This document shows, in pieces, positions 34,330 through 45,362 of a stretch of DNA of 64,000 nt. The notes below the pieces were generated by a model. That model was not told where the DNA came from and searched no databases. It worked only from the letters and a program-made list of their open reading frames with translations. How positions within the stretch are numbered: position 1 is the first letter of the stretch; every line of letters starts with the position of its first letter. Location of the stretch: NCBI RefSeq assembly GCF_963678635.1, contig NW_026971625.1:1-64000 (forward strand). Direction: 5' to 3'. Made by a program: the position numbers and the translations under genes. The DNA is from Symsagittifera roscoffensis (Eukaryota; Xenacoelomorpha; Acoela; Convolutidae).

Positions 34330-37300
34330 TTGGATGTTTTGATAAATATGATTTGTATTTGAGCATTGTGTTTCATATTTTTTATCAGGTTTAGTTACAG
34401 TGTTGATTTTGTTTACTTCATGATTGACTCTTGAATTATTATAAGTTGGATATATATAATAACTATTTAAAAATGTGTGAGCTGAAGGGTTGTTCGTATA
34501 TGATAGGTTCATAGTCATTCTCGAGTGTTATCGTATTTACTGACATGGTGTTGTCTGTATCACTTTCAGTATCTGTGGATTCACAATTAATGTGGTTAAA
34601 TTGTAGTTCATTAGTTTCTGTGTTATCAATACCTGGAGCGTCTGAAGTTGTTTCTTCATTTGTCTGTACTTGATTGATTTGTTTTTGGTGTTTTGGTGTA
34701 CTACTTCTATATCTGTGTTGAGAATCGGCGGAGTAATGGTTATTATTTCTATGAGGTGACTGGGAATAATTTCTATATCTATTGTTATAACTTGAGTTTC
34801 GGTTTTGTGAATTATTTCGTGATCGATTTTGATAGTTGTCATTGGATCTCTGATAGTTTGATCTATTGTATGAATTATTTCGTGATCTATTGTTTGGATA
34901 ATTCTGATTACGATTATTTAGGTAACTTCTATTTCTATTGTTTGAATAGTTTTTATTTCTCTTGTATGATTAGTTTGGTTATCTGTTGTTGGAATAGTGT
35001 ATATTCCTTGAGTTTGATTGAGAACTGGATCTAGAAACAAATTGTGTTGTGTTTGAGTTCGATCGTGATTGTTATTTCGACTATTCGATCGGCTATATCT
35101 GTTTTGTGAGAATTTTTGTGAATTTCTTTGTTCAGGTGATCTACCTCCATAACTAGAGTTATACGGTGATTGATTTCTAGATTAATTTGAATTGTTTGGA
35201 AATGGTTTTTCAGAGCTATTATTACTGTGTATATTTTTGTTTGGTAGGTTTTGATCTTTTTTCATATGTTGATAGAATGATTTATTTGGTTCTTTGTGTT
35301 TTTGTGGTTTATTCTTATTGTCTTGTTGTTTTTGTCTACATGCGGAAACACTATGTCCGTATCGTCGGCAATAATTACACCATGTTTTGAGATATGGTTT
35401 ACCTTTAAATTTTGGGTTACTTTTAAAGATGTTTAGAATTTCAGTGATTTTTTCAGATAGGTCTATATCTGGTTGTTGTATATTATTTATATGTGTAGTA
35501 TTTGTTTCAATGTGATTAACAAACTGTAGTTTTAGATTTTATGTTTCTTCAAGTTTCATTGTGATTTCTGCTTGTTCTAGTTTATCTACTAGTTTTCTAA
35601 AATCTAAATCTGGTTCTCGAATTGAGGAAGGAGGAGATGCTCTTTTCTTTGTTGCTATTTTTCTTAGCTGAGGTGTTAAGGTCATCATAAGACTTTATGT
35701 CATTTTTGTGTTCTTGTAATCATGTGTATTAAGTAAATATGTTTTTCGAACTAGTGTTTCGATTCTAACTGCTAATTGTTTAATCGTTTAATTTGGTAAT
35801 CTGCGAATTTCATTACATAAAACTCTTTGATGTTGTTTGTTTCTTTCAGAGTCAAACATTTTTGAAAATTCTTGTGTGAATCTTTTCCAATCTGATTTTA
35901 TATCTATAGGTAGTACGGAAAACCATTTTTGGGCTGCGCCATCTAGTGTTGTTTGTATTAACGCGGTGCGTCTGTGTATCCAAATTTAATGAACATGTGT
36001 ATTAATTGTTTCAGGTCCTACATTCAAGATTAAATTAGCTGTGACTGTATTTAGATAATCTTCTACTGAGTATTCAGGGTATGTTCCTGTGAATACCATT
36101 AATGGTTTATTAGTTGTAATTGATGATCCTCCCATAAGATATGGGTTCATCGTCATTTGTAGTGATTCTGCGGCATTTGGTATTTGTGAGAAGTTTGTAA
36201 ATTGATTTTTTGTAATTTCATGTTGTTGTAGGGAATATGGTAATGTCTGTTTCATTTTTCATTTGATTTGGTTGGTAGGAATGCATTGTCACTGGGTTTT
36301 GTGACTGTATAGGTTGAAAAGATTGTGTGTTAATTGAGTTTGGTATATGCATTGGTTGTTGATTCTGTATATCTGTTGGATTTTGTGGGTAAATCTTTTT
36401 ATTTCGGGATGGCTCAGATTGTCGTGGTCTTTGTGTGCAATATTCTTGTGTATACGGTGCAAAAATATTGGGTTGAAAAGAGTCATCATCATCTGATGAT
36501 AAATAATTTGAATAATAGGTTTTTGTTGCCTATTTTTATGTTTTTGAAAAATGGATAATTTCCATTGTGATCTTTTGGCGGGTGTGAATTTTTAAAAAAA
36601 TTTACTGAATTGGTTGATGTATTTGGAACATTCCAATTGCGAGAATATACATGATTATTATTTAATTGTAGGGGTTGAGTTGTTCTTGGCGGATTTACGT
36701 AATTATAATTGCGTTCTGCAAAGTTGCTTCTTGTGAAGGTTTTTGGTAGTTTTGGCTGTTTTGTCATTGGTCTAAATGTCTGGTAATCCATATGTGAATA
36801 ATTAGTAGCAACCGAGGGTTTAAAGGTTGATTGTAGGGTTACTTGTGGCAATGTTGTATTTGCATTTTTTGGTGTTGTATGATTTGGATGTATTGGTGAG
36901 ATACTCTGTTGTGTAGTTGTCGATGTTGTGTGTACTACTTCTTCATTTATGAAGTGTGATGGTGTTTGAATGTCTTGCTGTGTAAGATTTCTAGTTCCAT
37001 TGAGGTTTTCATGATGTATAACTGTTAAGTTTAAACTGTTGTTTTGTGTGTCAGGTAAAAATGTATTATGATTTAAAGGTGTTGCATCAATCGTTAATGG
37101 TATTATTTTTACGTAATCTGGGTGAATAGATATTGTATTTATTGCTTGACTGGAGATGTCAACTGGGATGTTTAGGAATAGTGGGTGAGACCATTCAGAG
37201 TCCCAAACGTAATCTGATTGTTCTTCAATGACAGTGTCGTCATTGGTGCTTTGAGGTCTAAAATTTTTTCTTGCTTGTTCAATTAAATCGATGTTATGTG

Positions 37301-37927
37301 TAAAAGAATCAATTATAAACCATGCTAGTATTTTTTGTAAATCATGTTTAGTGTTTTGTGAAACATCATTATTGGTAAAGTTTTTGCGAATTGCATTTAA
37401 AAATGTTGAAAGTGCGGCGATTTCGGTACTTACTTTTGTGTGTTTTGACGTTTGACGTGGTGATGTGCTTTGAGTTTCTGTTCTTTCTAGTATAGATAAA
37501 TAAGTAAATATTACTGCAAATATTTTGTTGGTAAATATCAAATTTGCTCATTGTGAATTATGATATTGTATGCTTTTGATGTATTCTGTGAATACATTAG
37601 AAAATTCTAAATCAATATCATCTGTTTGAGTAACATATTTATTATATGGTCTTGCTGTTCTGATTTCTATCGTGTAGATTCCGTTTTGTTGTGTCAGGTT
37701 ACATATTTCTTTTAAATAATGTTCTATAATTTTCTTTTGATCTTTACATCTGGAAATTCTCTTTTACACGGACTGATTCCTGGTTCAAACAAATTTACAA
37801 GTAAATTTTTGCAAAATCGTGTTTTTCCTCTATAATTTAATGAATTTCTAATAAAGGGGAAAACTGTTTCTTCATCTGGACTTTCGTCACTTTGGGTGTT
37901 GCTCATTTTTTCGTTTGACTCTGTCAA
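34330..37927 (-). pseudogene. gag: gag polyprotein
   Basis: Begins with MTESNEKMSN at 37927. A frame change near 37740 and a stop near 37553 precede a 350-codon open piece (37541-36489, containing QARKNFRPQ). Then come pieces at 36255-35986 and onward with the central block DGAAQKWFSVLP. A complete CCHC zinc knuckle (C-NY-C-RRYG-H-SVSA-C) occupies 35379-35338, and a long Asn/Arg/Ser/Tyr-rich tail runs to about 34.5 kb. The knuckle identifies the nucleocapsid. At about 1,150 codons the gene is large for Ty3-type gag, with a long N-terminal extension. Multiple stops prevent expression of the full product. The same gag family occurs on the + strand at 290-2670. Confidence 0.8.
35338..35379 (-). 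other. CCHC zinc knuckle in gag
   Basis: Fourteen residues fitting C-x2-C-x4-H-x4-C exactly, followed by a basic, Asn-rich tail. This is the nucleic-acid-binding signature of retroelement nucleocapsid. Confidence 0.92.
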
Positions 37928-37960
37928 TATATAGTTGTTAATATGTTAGATTGGTTAATT

Positions 37961-38347
37961 TCACTTGTATAGATGTACTGGTTTGTGTTTATATTTCTTT
38001 TTTATTCTGTTTTTTCCTTTTTTTGATGAAATTGAAGTTGTTTCTGAATTGGAAAAACATACTGGATCTTGGATTGGATAAGTTTTATTTATTGTGTCTT
38101 CTATTTTGTATAATGCATCTAGACTACTGACTTCTGATTCGAAGAATGCATTTCTGTGTTTTGAAAATCTTTTTCGTGTTATATGTCTTTGTTTACTTAT
38201 AATTGTTCTTTTTAGTGTTTGTCTTTTTGTGTGAATAAATTCTACTGTTTGTGTATGCGGGGTTATTACAAGATCGTATTTTTGATTTTCTATTTCACAG
38301 TTGCGTATTATGATTGTCTGTTTATTTCCTAGGTTTTTCAATGACAT
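37961..38347 (-). CDS. small basic ORF upstream of gag (128 aa)
   Basis: Starts ATG (MSLKNLGNKQTIII) in the leader upstream of gag and stays open for 128 codons. The middle (KRTIISKQRHITRKRFSKHR) and end (KKGKNRIKKKYKHK) are strongly basic, suggesting nucleic-acid binding or a nuclear signal. No known domain. It could be an accessory leader ORF of the element, or a gag 5' exon or extension in another frame. No second copy is present in the window for comparison, so coding status rests on length and composition only. Confidence 0.4.
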   Translation of the reverse strand: MSLKNLGNKQTIIIRNCEIENQKYDLVITPHTQTVEFIHTKRQTLKRTIISKQRHITRKRFSKHRNAFFESEVSSLDALYKIEDTINKTYPIQDPVCFSNSETTSISSKKGKNRIKKKYKHKPVHLYK

Positions 38348-39589
38348 AAGGTTTAGGATGATGGGTGCAAAATTGTGTTTAGTGGTTTTTATTTCCTAGA
38401 CAGTTAGTTCTTACGATTTTTTGGTTAGCTTAACCTGGGTCTTTTTGTTCAGGGTTGGAGAAAAAAGTATATCGATTCCGAAAAATGACTTTACTTTCTC
38501 GTGGCTAGTATAAGCTAAAGTGTTAACTTACTTAATCTTACATAGGGGTAGTGATTGTGTTCAAGGGTTGGGGAATAGTAAATCGCTCCACAAGGTTCAG
38601 GTATAATTAGAACGCGAGTAGTTCGTTAGATACTACTTTAAACTTACTTACGTAAAGTTTAAGAATTATCCTGCGTCGTATAAGAGGTGGGGTCAAGTGA
38701 AGGATGATTAACCGTTTACTGTTTAGCTTAAATTGGTTGGTTAGTTTTTTAAAAATTTCTATTAGTCCTGGGTCTATTGAAAAGGTTGGGTAGTGAATCG
38801 ACGTTTGAGGTCGTTAGTCATTTGATAATGGGTGGGGGAGAACAAAATTGTTCTTTTTGATCCAAGGATAAGCCTTGATGATCAGAATTAATAGTAGAAA
38901 AATAGAAAATTAAATGAGATCCAAGGAAGGCCTTGATGATCTGATTTTAAGGTTGAATAAAATTAAGTTTGAGTGATTTAAGATTTAAGATAAACTTTTG
39001 TGAGATATCTAAAAATAATGAAGTTTTAGTGTTGATGAAATTGATGCTATGTTTTAGGTGATGAAGCCGGAACAACAGGATGATTTTATATTTACTAACA
39101 GTTTATTGTAATGCTACTAATTTTTGTTTTTCTTTTCAATAAAGATTTTTTCAAATATGTTTTATATAGTACTGCAGAAGAAACGATTTGAGATGTTTTT
39201 ATCAATGTTTATTGAACAAAAATAATTAGATTTAGCGCCTGTACTTTTCATTGAAGGTTTTTTCAAGAAATTTAAGTTTGCAAATGAAAATCTAAATTCA
39301 TTGCTAATAAGATTCTAAATATAAAAGTGTGTGTTGGCTTTTGCCGTACGACCATGAAACTAAATGATAAGTTTCTATGTAGTCGTATGTCATCTCTTGT
39401 CCGAGGTCTTTTTCCAATACCGGGTAGTTCTCGTATTGTACGGAATAGCGGCTCTGATCTATTGAGTCGTAGAGACCATTCAATTAAATTTTTGTCGTGT
39501 AAAATTTTGGAAATGTTTTGTCTATTTCTAATCTATTTTTGGTTAATTCTAAGCTAATTTGATTTTTAAGGTCTTGTTTCGAGAATTAT
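38348..39589 (-). other. 5' leader of the LTR element, no gene seen
   Basis: About 1.24 kb between the primer-binding site and the small basic ORF. A short imperfect repeat (GATCCAAGGA...GCCTTGATGAT near 38860 and 38918) is the only structure noticed. A packaging signal may lie here, but nothing in the sequence identifies one. Confidence 0.5.
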
Positions 39590-39599
39590 GGTCGCACCA
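39582..39599 (-). promoter_or_regulatory. primer-binding site candidate
   Basis: On the minus strand the sequence two bases after the 5' LTR reads TGGTGCGACC and continues ATAATTCT. It starts with TGG, as needed to pair with a tRNA CCA end. The spacing of 2 nt is normal. Which tRNA would prime is not clear from sequence alone. Confidence 0.65.
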
Positions 39600-39601
39600 G
39601 A

Positions 39602-40013
39602 TGAGTTAGAAATGAAGGTCTATCTCAAAGAGTAATTTCGGATAGGGTACACCGTCTGCTCGTCACGCTATCTTATTTTCGGCCGGATAGATTCGTGCAA
39701 CTTCTTAGTCTAATACCGATCCTAATCTTACTCTTATATCTACTAGTCTCAGGTTGTTTAACTAGTCTCTGCTAGCTAGGCTCAATAGATCTAGAGTATA
39801 CTAGTTTAATGCGGCTGCTGAAGATCTCGCGGAGATGCAACTAATTTCTAAGTTAAATTCAAATCTCTCTGGTGCTGAAAATACAAGTAATTTCAGCACT
39901 TACAAATAAGCGGGTTGTTAGTTAGATGGATTGTGATTGGTTAATATTAAATATTTTACAGTGGTAAAATATCTAATTTATAAATAATAAAATGTAGATT
40001 AGATCAGGTTCCA
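39602..40013 (-). repeat. 5' LTR (412 bp)
   Basis: The 5' LTR in the element's direction and partner of 11036-11443, about 93 percent identical by hand count, with a CTAG duplication making it 4 bp longer. On the minus strand it begins TGGAACCTGATC and ends CTAACTCA. An AT-rich stretch with TTTATTATTTATAAATTAGA near its start could hold promoter elements, but none is clear-cut. Confidence 0.88.
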
Positions 40014-40017
40014 ATGC
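40014..40017. repeat. target-site duplication, right (ATGC)
   Basis: ATGC follows the terminal CA of the LTR and matches 11032-11035. Confidence 0.7.
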
Positions 40018-40322
40018 AGTCGAACAAAAAAAGAAACAAAGCCTTCCAAAACGTAAGTATTGAGCAGCTAAAATTGCCCGCACCGAACTTTTTTCAAGAG
40101 TCGGGAACGGCTAGAATTGTGGAAAACGAACCATCTTTGTGGTGATAAATACGCTTTTAACACGATGACCGAAAAGTTGGAAAGTCTTTTGTTGGGTTTT
40201 AAAACTGCATAAATTTATATTTAAGCTCTCCGGATATGCCCTGAGTTTGTTTCAACAAACATGTGAATTCTTGTAAACGTTGCAAGAAAGAAACAAAATC
40301 TAGCAAGTAATGCAGAATGCGT

Positions 40323-40356
40323 TTAGGGTTAGGGTTAGGGTTAGGGTTAGGGTTAG
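40323..40356 (+). repeat. interstitial telomeric repeat (TTAGGG)5
   Basis: Five perfect TTAGGG units plus a partial unit (TTAG), 310 bp beyond the right end of the retroelement. TTAGGG is the common animal telomere unit, absent from most insects and nematodes. The array is short and internal, as left by break repair with telomeric DNA or an old fusion, so it is not a chromosome end. Confidence 0.95.
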
Positions 40357-42045
40357 ACTTGCTCTGTTATTCTTCCACCTGTTTTTGGAGAAGAAATTTT
40401 TCGGCTACACTTTTTTGATTGAAGTTTTCTGGTTATTACCGTGAAACAAAAAATTGTTTTTTAAAATCTAGAAACTTTGAAAATTCAAAGATTTGTTAAA
40501 CGCTAAGTTTTTCAATTGCAAAAAATTGTGTGGAAACTTAAAGTTGAAACCTCTTCTGGAAATTGTTGCAAAAAACTTGCACCATTGAGACCCACTGTAT
40601 ATGTATATTATTGTGATGAAGTTACTACTATTAAACTAAAAGATATAATTACCACTTGCAAAATAAAGGTAAAAAAAGAAGAATTTTTAAAATCTTTGCA
40701 GGGAAAAAAAATGCAAATGGTTTCATATTTATGTAACAAAAAAATTCGAACTATTTAAATGAAAATTTATAATCAGATTTAAAATAAAAATTAAAAAATA
40801 AAACATCTAAGTTGTATCTTTTATTAAGAGATAATATCTAAAACAACCCATGTTCTTTTTTCAAGTAATTTTTTTATAGTTCAAAGAGAGACGCCTAGTC
40901 ATCAGCATTTAAGGCAATATTGTCCAAAATTGGAAAATTGGTTGTGAAAGTTAGATAAAAAAAATTAGAGATCTCTGGTGAATTGAAACAAATGTTAGAC
41001 CTTCTTTTTTCGTCAAAAAATGAGAGTGCTGCAAACTCTCTTAGATGAAACTAACTACACTTTATACTGAATAATGAAAAGAGTATTGCACTAGCAATAA
41101 AACAACAGATACAAGTTTCTCTTCAATATAGACATTGACTTGTTCTTTATCAAATGGTTTTGAGCTCAACACAATATTAAAACGGAAGGAAGACTGTTTG
41201 TATTTGAAATTTTTACGAGGTTGAAACACGTCGTATTTGTATTTCACACGTCGTATAATGTACAAAGTAATATTTTTTGCTCCTAGTAACAAATCTATTA
41301 AGACAAATAAGCCTCTTTCAAGATGTAATAAATCTCCGCTTAGCGTTAATAGCGCAAAATAGCGCATTTATTAGCGCAGGCTCTTTTAAGCCCCCAGGCC
41401 AATTTTTTATTTTTCATCCAAAAGCTGCTCAGTGGTTCAAAAATCTAAAAATGGAGTCCTTGATTTTGATCTGAGAAACCATACCGTTTCTTTTGAACAA
41501 CTTTTTAGACTTTTTTTTATTGAATTCTTAAAAAAATAAAAATTTTTATCTTAGCCTTTAAAGCGACAAACAGTATTTTGGAATTGTGAAAAGGATTAAT
41601 TTTTGATATCAAGACTGAGCACCAGAACTCCATAAAAAATTGAAGAATAGCAAATTAAGACAGCAAGGTTAATTTTTTTTGGTAGGATTGTTTCAGTTTG
41701 TTATTTTCAAAAAAACTAGAGTGACAATTTTACTGTTCATTCTCGATAAAATACAACCTATAAAAACCGTAAAATTTGCTTCGTAATTAGAGTTTTATGA
41801 TATTATTGTCTATTGAAGACTTTGAATCAAGAAATATTAACAAAAACCGTTTTTCAATTTCCTAAGGTTGTTCAGTTTCTCTAATGATGTTTTTAATGAT
41901 CCTTTTGTTGCGCCTAGAGGATCACTCATGATTGCAAAACCGTTTAGTCGAAGATTGACTTGTTTTGTTCAATTATTAGGGTGTGGGGATAGGAAAAGGT
42001 TGAAAATTTTCTCTGATGGATGCCAGAATTGATTATTGACTTGCG
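40357..42045. other. AT-rich, no clear gene
   Basis: An 80-codon + strand frame at 40516-40758 (contains RPTVYVYYCDEVTTIKL and ends with Lys-rich sequence) is somewhat protein-like but matches nothing I know. Near 41340-41385 GCGTTAATAGCGC is followed by repeated TAGCGC motifs. No RNA gene seen. Confidence 0.4.
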
Positions 42046-42594
42046 CTAGTTTGAATGAGTTGAAGCCACTTTGCTTCGAACTTCTTTTGTAATATTGGAA
42101 AGTCGTTGAATAAACATGATAATCGGTTCATGAAAAGGTTTCATGAGAACTATGAGAATAATAGAGTTTACAAATCCGAATGAGATCTTCACGGTTCGCA
42201 GGGATGCTTTGATAGCCAAAATCACAGTTGCATGAGTGAGAGAGATTGAATTCCATTCATAGTCAAGTGCTTCCATTTGTTCTTTCTTTATGAAAAAATC
42301 GTCCATGAATTGTTGAAATGAACTTGTGTAAGCTGCTCCAATGTTGAGACGTTCGTCACTCGTGGAGCCAGTGAGTGCTTCTTTCAAAATGTCGGGTGCT
42401 ACTAACAGAACCCAAGAAAGCCACAACAATACAAATGTTTTTGACAACAGTTCCTTTCGATCCAATTGTTTCATTCCTCGTAAGCAATGCCAAGTTCTCC
42501 AATATAGAAAGCCAGAACAAAGAATAGCAGAGAGATGGAAGACAGCTGGAAGAATTATTGTGTGAACATAGGTGGGAAGCGAACAGAATTTGCA
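42046..42594 (-). CDS. GPCR-like terminal exon (TM5-TM7 and tail)
   Basis: An uninterrupted 182-codon frame begins right after a splice-acceptor-like TTTAG at 42595-42599 and ends at a stop at 42046. It reads like the last third of a rhodopsin-type receptor. An extracellular-loop cysteine stretch (CKFCSLP) is followed by TM5 (HTIILPAVFHLSAILCSGFL), a basic third intracellular loop (WRTWHCLRG...RKELLSK), TM6 (TFVLLWLSWVLLVAPDI), a long third extracellular loop and TM7 (FGFVNSIILIVLM then PFHEPIIMF, in the NPxxY position). A Ser/Thr-containing tail closes it. The upstream exons (TM1-4) were not found up to 49 kb, so it may be a gene with distant exons or an orphan fragment. The ligand cannot be told. 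Confidence 0.6.
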   Translation of the reverse strand, partial: CKFCSLPTYVHTIILPAVFHLSAILCSGFLYWRTWHCLRGMKQLDRKELLSKTFVLLWLSWVLLVAPDILKEALTGSTSDERLNIGAAYTSSFQQFMDDFFIKKEQMEALDYEWNSISLTHATVILAIKASLRTVKISFGFVNSIILIVLMKPFHEPIIMFIQRLSNITKEVRSKVASTHSN

Positions 42595-45362
42595 CTAAAG
42601 CATTAAGTTTTTTTAAGGAGAGAACGCAATCATTACCAGGCCAAACTACACTTTTTCTACACTACACCTAATCTGTAAAAAAAATTGAAACTACTAAAAG
42701 TTGTATTTTTTGTCGCACAACTAACCCTGGTGGGAGGGGAGGGCTAGGCAGGGCGCAAAAAATTGCTGGAGGGAAAAGTTCTGGATTGTTCCAAATCATT
42801 CATAGACTTATATTGACAAAAATAGCACCAAAGTTACTTAAATTTAGCAAATTTAGCAAAATTACTTAGTTGTCCATTTCTATCTCTCAATTATTAAATT
42901 TTTGCTCTGTTTAAACATTCAATGTATACCTGTGGCTGTTGAGTAGTTTCATCGAAATAAAATTAATTGCTTAAAACCTTTCTGGTACTAAAATTGGTTA
43001 GAATTTTGCCTCTTTTCTGTTTGTATGATTCATCAAGGCTATTAAACAACAATTTCGTTTTGATTAACTATTAATCCTTCGACCCCAGTGAGGAACGTGA
43101 AATTCGTCTGCATCAAAAACATTGTCTAAAAAATTATACATTGTTCAAGTTTTGCCTCATCATAAATAAAATCAATCATCGGTTTCATGTTTCAGGATCC
43201 TATATTTTAATTTCTATTGATCAATTGATCATTGTTATGCTCACAAACACTGCTACCCGTCTACAACTTTGTTTGAACCATATGCCTGTCTCCAGTTTCG
43301 CCTCATCGTATGTAGTTGGACAGGAAAATTAAGCTACGTCGATTTAAATCCCAATAACTGTTAATTTTTGACCATAATTTTAAAAAATTTTCTAAAAAAT
43401 ATGCTTTGCCTAATATTTGTTCGAACAAACTTAACAAAACTCATCAAGTTGGCTTACATCATTTGATCTCCTAGGGATTTCTTATTGGCGGAACGCCAAT
43501 GATCATAAAAATTGCTCAGCGAGAAGAACCATGCCTACAAAAATGTTAATTAAGGATAGTTTGTTTCATCATCTGTAGGTCTCTCAACAAGTTCATATTA
43601 AATCATCACCTAAATTATTAAAGAATTTCGAGTATAACGACCTGAAATTAAAATTTGCCCAACGTTGAAAGTTTTGTTTAGGAAACAAACTGGTCAATTT
43701 TCGCGTCTTTTGTTTGATATGACTTAGCTAGGTCTATTAGTATTATTTACTTTTTCAATTACTAATATTTTCATTTTTGATAATGAATAGAAACTTACAC
43801 GGCAAATAAGATCATGCCTACAAAAATTTACAAAAAAATGATCTTTTATGTGCAAGAAAAATAATGACTCATTGAGTTCATGTTCAGCCGTTTAGTAGGT
43901 CAGTTTTTTTACATTTTGATATAACCATTGAAACCAAAACTCATTATATCAATTAGTAGCTCATTCTTATCAATTTTGACCAAACCATTAAAATATACCT
44001 TACAAAGTACGACTCATCGAAGTCATGTCAAAGTAATTGTTATTGAATTGTCTATTGATTGTTTGAGCCTAAGAAAACTACCTTCGTTGCGTTTGATCAA
44101 AAATCATTCTTGTGAACAAAAATGTATAGAAAAAACCTGATCAGCACTTCAAATGTCTTTATCTACTAAGTCTTTATCTCTTTAAGTTTTGAAAAATTAA
44201 TCCAAGATGAAAAAATAACTTCTGCTTTTTTCGATTTTTTCACTAAGGATCAAGCGAACATGATCAAGAAAACTTTTTTATCACGTGCATTTTGAGATTT
44301 GGAAATTTTATAAAAAAAAAGTCAATCGGTTACTTGAAAACTGGATTACTGTTAATATATTTCGTTTTAAATGAGATTAGATAGATTTCCTAAAAAAATT
44401 ACCCTATGGAAATTTTGTTATTGACTTTTCAGTATTAAAGGCGATAAAATTGAAAGCTATCACTCTACAAAATTTGATTTTAGCCTTGATGAAAATGGAT
44501 TGAAACAAAAATGAACAGAACGTCATTTTGTTGAATTGTACAACAATAATTCGAAATCAATTTGCAATTAAACTAATTAAAATCTAGAACGAAGTAACAA
44601 ATTTTACATTCGTGTTTTTTGACCTAGTGAAATTTGAAATCAATAAGTTATGAAACTTACTCCCTGGTTTCTTTTTTTTGGGACTTGAGGTTTACCTGTT
44701 GATTTTTTGCTTAAAATTAAAAAAAACCTTACGAAACAATATTAAACTGTACCCAACCAAAAAGTCAATCAAAAGAATAGATGACATGACTGTGTTGCTC
44801 TTTGCAACAGTGAATTGCAAGTTTTCGTTTTTAATTAAAAAATCCAACAATGTTGCAACCAAAAACAAAAAACAATAAATCGAGCATACAAACTTTTTTT
44901 TAATTAGTACCTAATTGATTTTTCGTATAAATACTTAAATTAATTAAGTGTTGAAATTTCTTTTGTTGATTAGCTTCAATTGCAATTGCAAGTTAACACA
45001 CACTTCAAGAACTGGGAGGAAACTGCAAAAGATTATATTCAATTAAAATTTGATTCAATTTATAAAGTAAATGAAAACCCTAAGATTCCCAAGCAGTCAA
45101 TACGAAGTTAGAATTTTTTAAACTACAGTGTTCTCAGTTTTTCACAAATGACATCGAATCAAAACTCAAAACAAGTTATGAAAACTGACATGAGCCGTTG
45201 ATTAATTTTTTTAATAATAACCTATTTAGAATATCGTTTGAATTTGAAAACTCAATCAGTCCTGTCAATTGCTCACAGAAATTTTTGTCATGAGCCTAAT
45301 TTTTTATTATTTGTTTTTTAACTTCAATTCTTTTATAGCTGAGATTGAAGATGTGTGCAGTA
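42595..45362. other. AT-rich, no gene seen
   Basis: Intergenic or intronic sequence upstream of the GPCR exon. Short frames (43141-43332, 43928-44140, 44678-44878) have AT-driven composition and no recognisable motif. If the receptor gene is real, this could be its last intron. Confidence 0.4.

Larger units (their letters stand above)
11036..40013 (-). mobile_element. 29-kb Ty3/Gypsy-type LTR retrotransposon with env-like and accessory genes
   Basis: The element is bounded by two direct terminal repeats (11036-11443 and 39602-40013) whose similarity starts exactly at TG and stops exactly at CA. The flanking bases are ATGC on both sides (11032-11035 and 40014-40017), an apparent 4-bp target-site duplication. 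A primer-binding-site candidate lies 2 nt inside the 5' LTR. The coding strand is minus. Gag (CCHC knuckle), aspartic protease (DSGA), RT, RNase H and integrase (HHCC, then D, D, E) follow in Ty3/Gypsy order, then an envelope-like gene and accessory frames. Internal tandem duplications inflate the length: pol with spacer 5.3 kb, a 1.93-kb spacer, and 3' blocks of 0.6-1.35 kb. By hand count the LTRs differ at about 27 substitutions and one 4-base indel, so the insertion is not recent. All main genes are broken. Confidence 0.87.

Noticed and set aside
39602-40013. LTR pair as two unrelated solo LTRs
   Set aside because: The gag-pol-env order, PBS position and matching ATGC flanks fit a single insertion better, though long-read support would settle it.
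40323-40356. Reading the TTAGGG array as a chromosome end
   Set aside because: Only five units, with unrelated sequence continuing on both sides for kilobases.
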